A stretch of DNA of 50,890 nucleotides from Clostridia bacterium (GTDB lineage: Bacteria; Bacillota; Clostridia; Acetivibrionales; JAFADI01): assembly GCA_026418695.1 (NCBI GenBank), contig JAOAAU010000152.1, positions 1 through 50,890 on the forward strand. Reading direction: 5' to 3'. Positions 46,959 to 50,890 of the stretch are shown piece by piece. Within the stretch, counting starts at the first letter, position 1. Every line of letters starts with the position of its first letter. The notes beneath the pieces were generated by a model that worked only from the letters and a program-made list of their open reading frames with translations, was not told the DNA's origin and ran no database searches. The position numbers were made by a program, and so were the translations under genes.

Positions 46959-48371
46959 TTATATATTTAAGAATTCTTTCATGATATTACTGATTTTTTG
47001 GGCCTCCGCTTCATTGCTCATTTCTGCAAATACCCTCAGGAGCGGCTCCGTTCCGGAGAATCTTACACTAATCCAACCGCCGTTTTTGAAGTATATCTTT
47101 AATCCGTCCCGATAGCTTACAGAAGCGATCTCATATCCAAAACCCGGGATCTTTTTGTCCTCAAAGAGAAGTTTAACTAATCTTTCTTTATCTTCATTAC
47201 TGAATCTGAAATCGCTTTCAACCATTTCAAAATATCCAAATTGCTGATGAATCTCTTCCAAGAGCTCTGACAGGCTTTTACCGGTAACGCTTAGAAGCTC
47301 TATGAGAAGGCTTGCCGCAAATATACCGTCCTTGCCGCTGATATGCCCGCGGATCGTTAAACCGCCGCTGCTCTCACCGCCGATCAGTGCATTTTTAGCT
47401 TCCATGGTGGAACTGATGTGCTTGAAACCAACAGGGACTTCATAGCACTCTTCCCCAAAGCCCTGTGCAATACTATCCAGCAGATGGGTGGTGGCTATGT
47501 TTCTAACAACTCCGCCTTTCCACCCCTTATACTTGAGCAGGTAATAGTAAAGCAATGCCAAAATGCTATTTGGATGAATGAAATTTCCCTTTTCATCGAT
47601 AATCCCCAGACGGTCTGCGTCTCCATCGGTACCGATTCCGATGTCATAGCCCTTCTCCACTACCATGTCCTTTAAGCGGTGCAAAGTATGGGTGCTGGGT
47701 GAGGGAAGTCTTCCTCCAAAAAGGGTATCATGCCTATCGTTGATGATGTCTACTTCACATCTCGCAGTAATGAGAATGGTCTGAAGCGATGTCTTGGATA
47801 CACCGTACATCGGATCTAGGAGAATTTTCAGCTTCCTGCTTTTAATTGCTTCCATATCAATCATGTTGATGATGGTATCAATGAACTCGTTGAAAGGATC
47901 GATCACTTCAATACTGCCTTGATTCTTTCCATCTTCAAAGTCTACAAATTGAATATCCGATTCCTTTATATCCTTGATATAAGACTCAATGGAGACCGTA
48001 ACTTCCTCAGTGGCATCCCTTCCGCCCTTGGTAAATATCTTGACTCCGTTATAGTCCGCCGGGTTATGGCTGGCAGTTACCGCTGCACCATAGCATGTTC
48101 TCAGGGTCTTGACTGTAAACATGATCAGCGGAGTGGGCGCCACCTTTTCAATAAAATATACCTTAATGCCGTTTCCAGCTAGAACTTCCGCAATCCATCT
48201 TGCCGCCTTGTCGGATAAAAATCTTCTGTCGTATCCGATCACAAAGCCGCTTTTTTCACAGTTTTGGGATTTTATCATATTTGCAACTGCTTGAGATAGC
48301 AGCTGTACATTGGCTTTTGTAAATTCCTCACCGATAATTGCTCTCCAGCCGCCAGTACCAAACTTAATCAT
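46959..48371 (-). CDS. Phosphoglucomutase/phosphomannomutase family protein
   Basis: A 470-residue alpha-D-phosphohexomutase. The catalytic Ser is in AAVTASHNPADYNG (about residue 101), the metal site is GTDGDADRLGI, the sugar-binding loop is GGESSGGL and the phosphate-binding loop is RFSGTEPLLRV, so all four family motifs are intact. The N-terminal MIKFGTGGWRAIIGEEF is the subgroup common in clostridia and cyanobacteria that interconverts glucose 1- and 6-phosphate or mannose phosphates. AAGGAG supports the start at 48371; an ATG at 48377 touches the ribosome site. It is a single gene. Glucose versus mannose preference cannot be read from sequence. Confidence 0.9.
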   Translation of the reverse strand: MIKFGTGGWRAIIGEEFTKANVQLLSQAVANMIKSQNCEKSGFVIGYDRRFLSDKAARWIAEVLAGNGIKVYFIEKVAPTPLIMFTVKTLRTCYGAAVTASHNPADYNGVKIFTKGGRDATEEVTVSIESYIKDIKESDIQFVDFEDGKNQGSIEVIDPFNEFIDTIINMIDMEAIKSRKLKILLDPMYGVSKTSLQTILITARCEVDIINDRHDTLFGGRLPSPSTHTLHRLKDMVVEKGYDIGIGTDGDADRLGIIDEKGNFIHPNSILALLYYYLLKYKGWKGGVVRNIATTHLLDSIAQGFGEECYEVPVGFKHISSTMEAKNALIGGESSGGLTIRGHISGKDGIFAASLLIELLSVTGKSLSELLEEIHQQFGYFEMVESDFRFSNEDKERLVKLLFEDKKIPGFGYEIASVSYRDGLKIYFKNGGWISVRFSGTEPLLRVFAEMSNEAEAQKISNIMKEFLNI

Positions 48372-48519
48372 ACGCATGCTCCTTATATTTATTCTGCTTT
48401 ATTTAGGCCTACGCTTCTTCCTAATTCTAATTATAGGAGCATTGCACTTTGATTAAAATTAGACTACCTTGGCATTCGTTGTTCATTTTTGGGGTTTTTA
48501 CGGTGGGGTTGGCTTTTGA

Positions 48520-49836
48520 CTATTTTCCTTTGGCGGCTTTGGCTATTTCCTCTGCGATCTTCCGATGTTCCGGATTTCCCAAGACCTTTTCAGGATCGGA
48601 ATCATTTTTCTTGTGTTCCAGGATTCCCTTCTTCGCCTTTAAATCCAGGATTCTTAGCACGGATTCATCAAGTCTTTCCTCCGAAATCCTTTTTTCCTGA
48701 ACAGCTTTCAAAAGTGATTGATAAGCTGCTTCTATGGAATACGGCATCAGAAGAATATCCGCTCCTGCTTCAAAAGCCTTCACAGCAGCTTCATCCGGGG
48801 GATAGTAATTCGAGATTGCTTTCATCTCTAATGCATCCGTAATGATCAGTCCCTTGAATCCCATCTCATTCCTTAGAATATCCGTCAAAATCTTCTTTGA
48901 CAGGGTTGCAGGGAGATTATCCTTCGTTATTTTAGGGACCTGAATATGAGCAGTCATGATTCCATCAGCACCTGCCTCTATTCCTTCTATGAAAGGAACA
49001 AATTCAACTTTGTTCAGACGTTTTTTATCATGCTGAACTACAGCCGTTCCCATGTGTGTATCCGTGGAGGTATCTCCATGACCGGGAAAATGCTTAAGAA
49101 CCGTGATGATATTGGTCTCCTGCATTCCTCTGACCTGAGCCTTCACCATCTCAGCCACCAGCTTTTGATCAGGTCCAAAGGAACGGATTCCGATGATAGG
49201 GTTTTTAGGATTAGAGTCCACGTCAGCTATAGGCGCAAAATCCATGTTGAAACCGAGAGAACTGATTTCCTCAGCAATCACATTTGCTGCCTTTTGAGCC
49301 AATTCAGGATTTCCTGTTTTACCAATCTCTCTGTTTGTTGGCAGGACCGTAGAATGTAGCTCCAGATTTTTATTCAAACGGCTGGTGGAGCCACCCTCCT
49401 CATCGATTGCAACAAACATGGGCAGCTTGCTGATTCCCTGCATATCCGTAATAAGCTTTTTGGTTTGTGGGATGGTTTTAAGATTTTCTGAAAAGAGAAT
49501 GACCCCTCCGAGGTGATTTTTCTTTATTCGGTCTTTAACTGTATCCGTCACTTCCAAGGCTGCCTGTGTATCCGGAAGATATCTTAAGGACATGATGAAG
49601 ACCTGTCCTACTTTTTCTTCAAGGGTCATTTCGGACAAGGCCTTTTTTGCCGGATCAACGGTTTCCTTGATTTGTTTTGGTTCCTCATCCGGCGCATTAG
49701 CCTGAATACTTTTTGTTTCATTCGTTTTTATTTCATGCTTGTTCTGACTGCATGCGGAAAAAGGAATGCTGATAACAGCCGTAATAAGTGCCACACTGCA
49801 AATCCTCGCAAACAAACCCGTAACACCCTGTTTCAT
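48520..49836 (-). CDS. Lipoprotein beta-N-acetylhexosaminidase (GH3, NagZ-type)
   Basis: A 438-residue exported GH3 enzyme. The signal peptide ends in a lipobox with Cys29 (PFSACSQ), then an acidic/Lys linker to about residue 65. The catalytic barrel follows with LEEKVGQVFIMSL, FVAIDEEGGSTSRLN and the KHFPGHGDTSTDTH motif, whose His-Asp pair is the general acid/base of NagZ enzymes; DALEMKAISNYY contains the nucleophile region. It removes N-acetylglucosamine from wall fragments outside the membrane, probably for peptidoglycan recycling, as in B. subtilis NagZ. The second GH3 domain of the longer B. subtilis enzyme is absent. AAGAGGAT precedes the ATG. Confidence 0.9.
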   Translation of the reverse strand: MKQGVTGLFARICSVALITAVISIPFSACSQNKHEIKTNETKSIQANAPDEEPKQIKETVDPAKKALSEMTLEEKVGQVFIMSLRYLPDTQAALEVTDTVKDRIKKNHLGGVILFSENLKTIPQTKKLITDMQGISKLPMFVAIDEEGGSTSRLNKNLELHSTVLPTNREIGKTGNPELAQKAANVIAEEISSLGFNMDFAPIADVDSNPKNPIIGIRSFGPDQKLVAEMVKAQVRGMQETNIITVLKHFPGHGDTSTDTHMGTAVVQHDKKRLNKVEFVPFIEGIEAGADGIMTAHIQVPKITKDNLPATLSKKILTDILRNEMGFKGLIITDALEMKAISNYYPPDEAAVKAFEAGADILLMPYSIEAAYQSLLKAVQEKRISEERLDESVLRILDLKAKKGILEHKKNDSDPEKVLGNPEHRKIAEEIAKAAKGK

Positions 49837-50029
49837 GTTTTATCCTCTTTTCAATGATATTTTAACTGATAAAGAACTCACCCAAAAACCTGTCCTAATG
49901 TAAAATGTTCAAAATAAATCATAAAAAATAGATAACTCACAACTTCAAGTTCATTAAAGCCTCTCCATCAGGAACAAAGCTTTATTCATACTTTTGGAAA
50001 GCAACCGGTAAATTGTACTATCCTTGCAT

Positions 50030-50173
50030 CCGCGGGCTGAACCCTCACGGCTGCTAAAACTATTACCCCCATGAATGGGGCTAAAGCGAAGCAAGTGAAA
50101 TACTACCATAGTATTCTTTTAGCCGGTTTCAACCGGGTTGATTTTTTAATAGCCGCGAGGGTTGAGCCCGCGG
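50030..50173. mobile_element. Nested inverted-repeat element (MITE-like)
   Basis: A 144-base unit with GC-rich 23-base terminal arms (50030-50052 and 50151-50173, two mismatches; ends CCGCGGGCT and AGCCCGCGG). Inside are two smaller palindromes: CCCCAT/ATGGGG at 50067-50080 and CCGGTT/AACCGG at 50123-50136. No coding capacity. The folded single strand would be a cross-like structure. Compact size, terminal inverted repeats and a composition unlike the AT-rich flanks suggest a miniature mobile element; I see no clear target duplication. Confidence 0.6.
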
Positions 50174-50336
50174 TAAACGGTTAAACATCAACATTACAGG
50201 TTAAATCCAATTGCTTTTCAAATTTTTAGGTAACGCATAGCTCATTAGGAGAGAGCAGACAGGTATTCTCATCACAACTAATGAATAAGTTTTCACTAGT
50301 AATAGATATAAATCTTTACTGCACAGCGATCTTATC

Positions 50337-50375
50337 TTCCTTCTCCTGATGTGGGAGAAGGACCGAGGATGAGGG
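50337..50375. repeat. Small hairpin repeat
   Basis: CCTTCTCC (50339-50346) with GGAGAAGG (50354-50361), followed by a GAGGATGAGGG stretch. The CCTTCTCC...GAGGATGAGGG layout resembles small intergenic REP-type repeats that recur in many bacterial genomes. The rest of 49837-50497 shows no gene. Confidence 0.4.
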
Positions 50376-50497
50376 TTCTTCAAAACAGTATATTTTCTCT
50401 ATGCTTAATCCTATCTTACTCCGATAAAAAGCAAGCACAACATATTAGTTATTACTTAAAACGCTCAATAAGTGAGTTTTCCGTACTTTTACAGACA

Positions 50498-50890
50498 TTA
50501 TCCCTTAATCATATGCCGGTCGAACCCCTTATGGACCAATTCCCTGTAAGCCTCTAAAACACTATTCGGCACAATCTGGGGAATGGAGTACCCCTTCTGA
50601 GAGTATACCATAATTCTCTGGAAATCTCCTACCATGACATTGATCGCATGCTCCTTGGTTATTTCGTCATTTGGATAGTCTTCGAATTTACATTCAGGCG
50701 AAGCCACAACAATTTTCAATTCAGGCCACACCTTCCGGAAGGTTACAAACGCTCTCCGCTCCGCATAAGGCTTATGTACTACAATGGAGCTTTGGGGATT
50801 GATCCCTCTTTGTAATAACAAAGCTCTTGAAAAAGCCACATTTTCTCCTGTATTGGTCGATTTGTTTTCCATCAGGATACGGTCCTGGGG
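50498..50890 (-). CDS. DUF218 (YdcF/SanA-like) family protein, N-terminus outside the window
   Basis: 131 residues of the C-terminal part of a DUF218 protein. The frame is open up to the window edge; DRILMENKSTNTGENVAFSRALLL contains the family's Glu, Ser, Thr and Asn-rich motif, followed by SIVVHKPYAERRAFVTFRKVWP, where the Rossmann-like fold expects a conserved Arg-rich loop. An internal ATG at 50872 is not the true start because the motif begins before it. Family members act on envelope-related or phosphorylated substrates, but no reaction is firmly known. Confidence 0.82.
   Translation of the reverse strand, partial: PQDRILMENKSTNTGENVAFSRALLLQRGINPQSSIVVHKPYAERRAFVTFRKVWPELKIVVASPECKFEDYPNDEITKEHAINVMVGDFQRIMVYSQKGYSIPQIVPNSVLEAYRELVHKGFDRHMIKG

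Noticed and set aside
50201..50557. Short frames on both strands downstream of the nested repeat element
   Set aside because: No ribosome sites and they overlap repeats and the end of the DUF218 gene.

Overview
The window looks like a chromosomal segment of an AT-rich, anaerobic, endospore-forming Firmicute of the class Clostridia. The spore genes (a SipL-like DUF3794/LysM protein, YabG, a CotS-type protein, BofA), the four-subunit ketoacid:ferredoxin oxidoreductase, the 556-residue formate-tetrahydrofolate ligase and strong AGGAGG ribosome sites all point this way. A relative of Acetivibrio/Ruminiclostridium is an inference from gene content and order, not a database match. I see no rRNA, tRNA, CRISPR array, prophage or complete insertion sequence.

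Region 1 (1-10577, minus strand) is one long chemosensory operon. In transcription order it holds an RsbW-like anti-sigma kinase, a STAS anti-sigma antagonist, a large hybrid CheA (HPt, kinase, two CheW-like domains, receiver), CheW, a membrane chemoreceptor, CheB, CheR, and then alternating CheY and CheX proteins; the last CheX is cut by the window edge. No flagellar genes are present. The mix of chemotaxis and partner-switch proteins suggests an output other than simple flagellar control.

Region 2 (11283-22717) holds a GtrA/GT39 membrane pair, a small CxxC metal-binding protein, a GntR regulator with ispE, then sipL, veg and yabG, followed by fhs (plus strand), a CotS-type protein and a second GT39 enzyme. 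yabG is split into two frames exactly at an A7 run that forms an A AAA AAG slippery heptamer; rejoined, it has the normal length of 290 residues.

Region 3 (22880-28390, minus strand) is porCDAB, preceded by a near-consensus promoter and a roughly 215-nt leader with long-range pairing, then bofA, yaaL, a metallophosphoesterase and a NUDIX hydrolase.

Region 4 (28854-33484) has cell-envelope genes: a VanW protein, a DUF1287 lipoprotein, a glycine-zipper stress-type protein, an SLH-only protein and a small membrane protein.

Region 5 (34002-44308, plus strand) is a nitrogen-assimilation block: gdhA, glnA, gltB, gltD. The gdhA and gltB leaders each carry paired hairpins with six-base loops of the form AANGGN, matching the dual-hexaloop target of ANTAR antiterminator proteins. 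In the gltB leader the second hairpin overlaps an intrinsic terminator.

Region 6 (44314-50890) starts with a perfect 32-bp-arm palindrome, then a chemoreceptor with a C-terminal sensor domain, a family-9 carbohydrate-binding protein, a phosphohexomutase, a NagZ-type lipoprotein, a nested inverted-repeat element and a truncated DUF218 gene.
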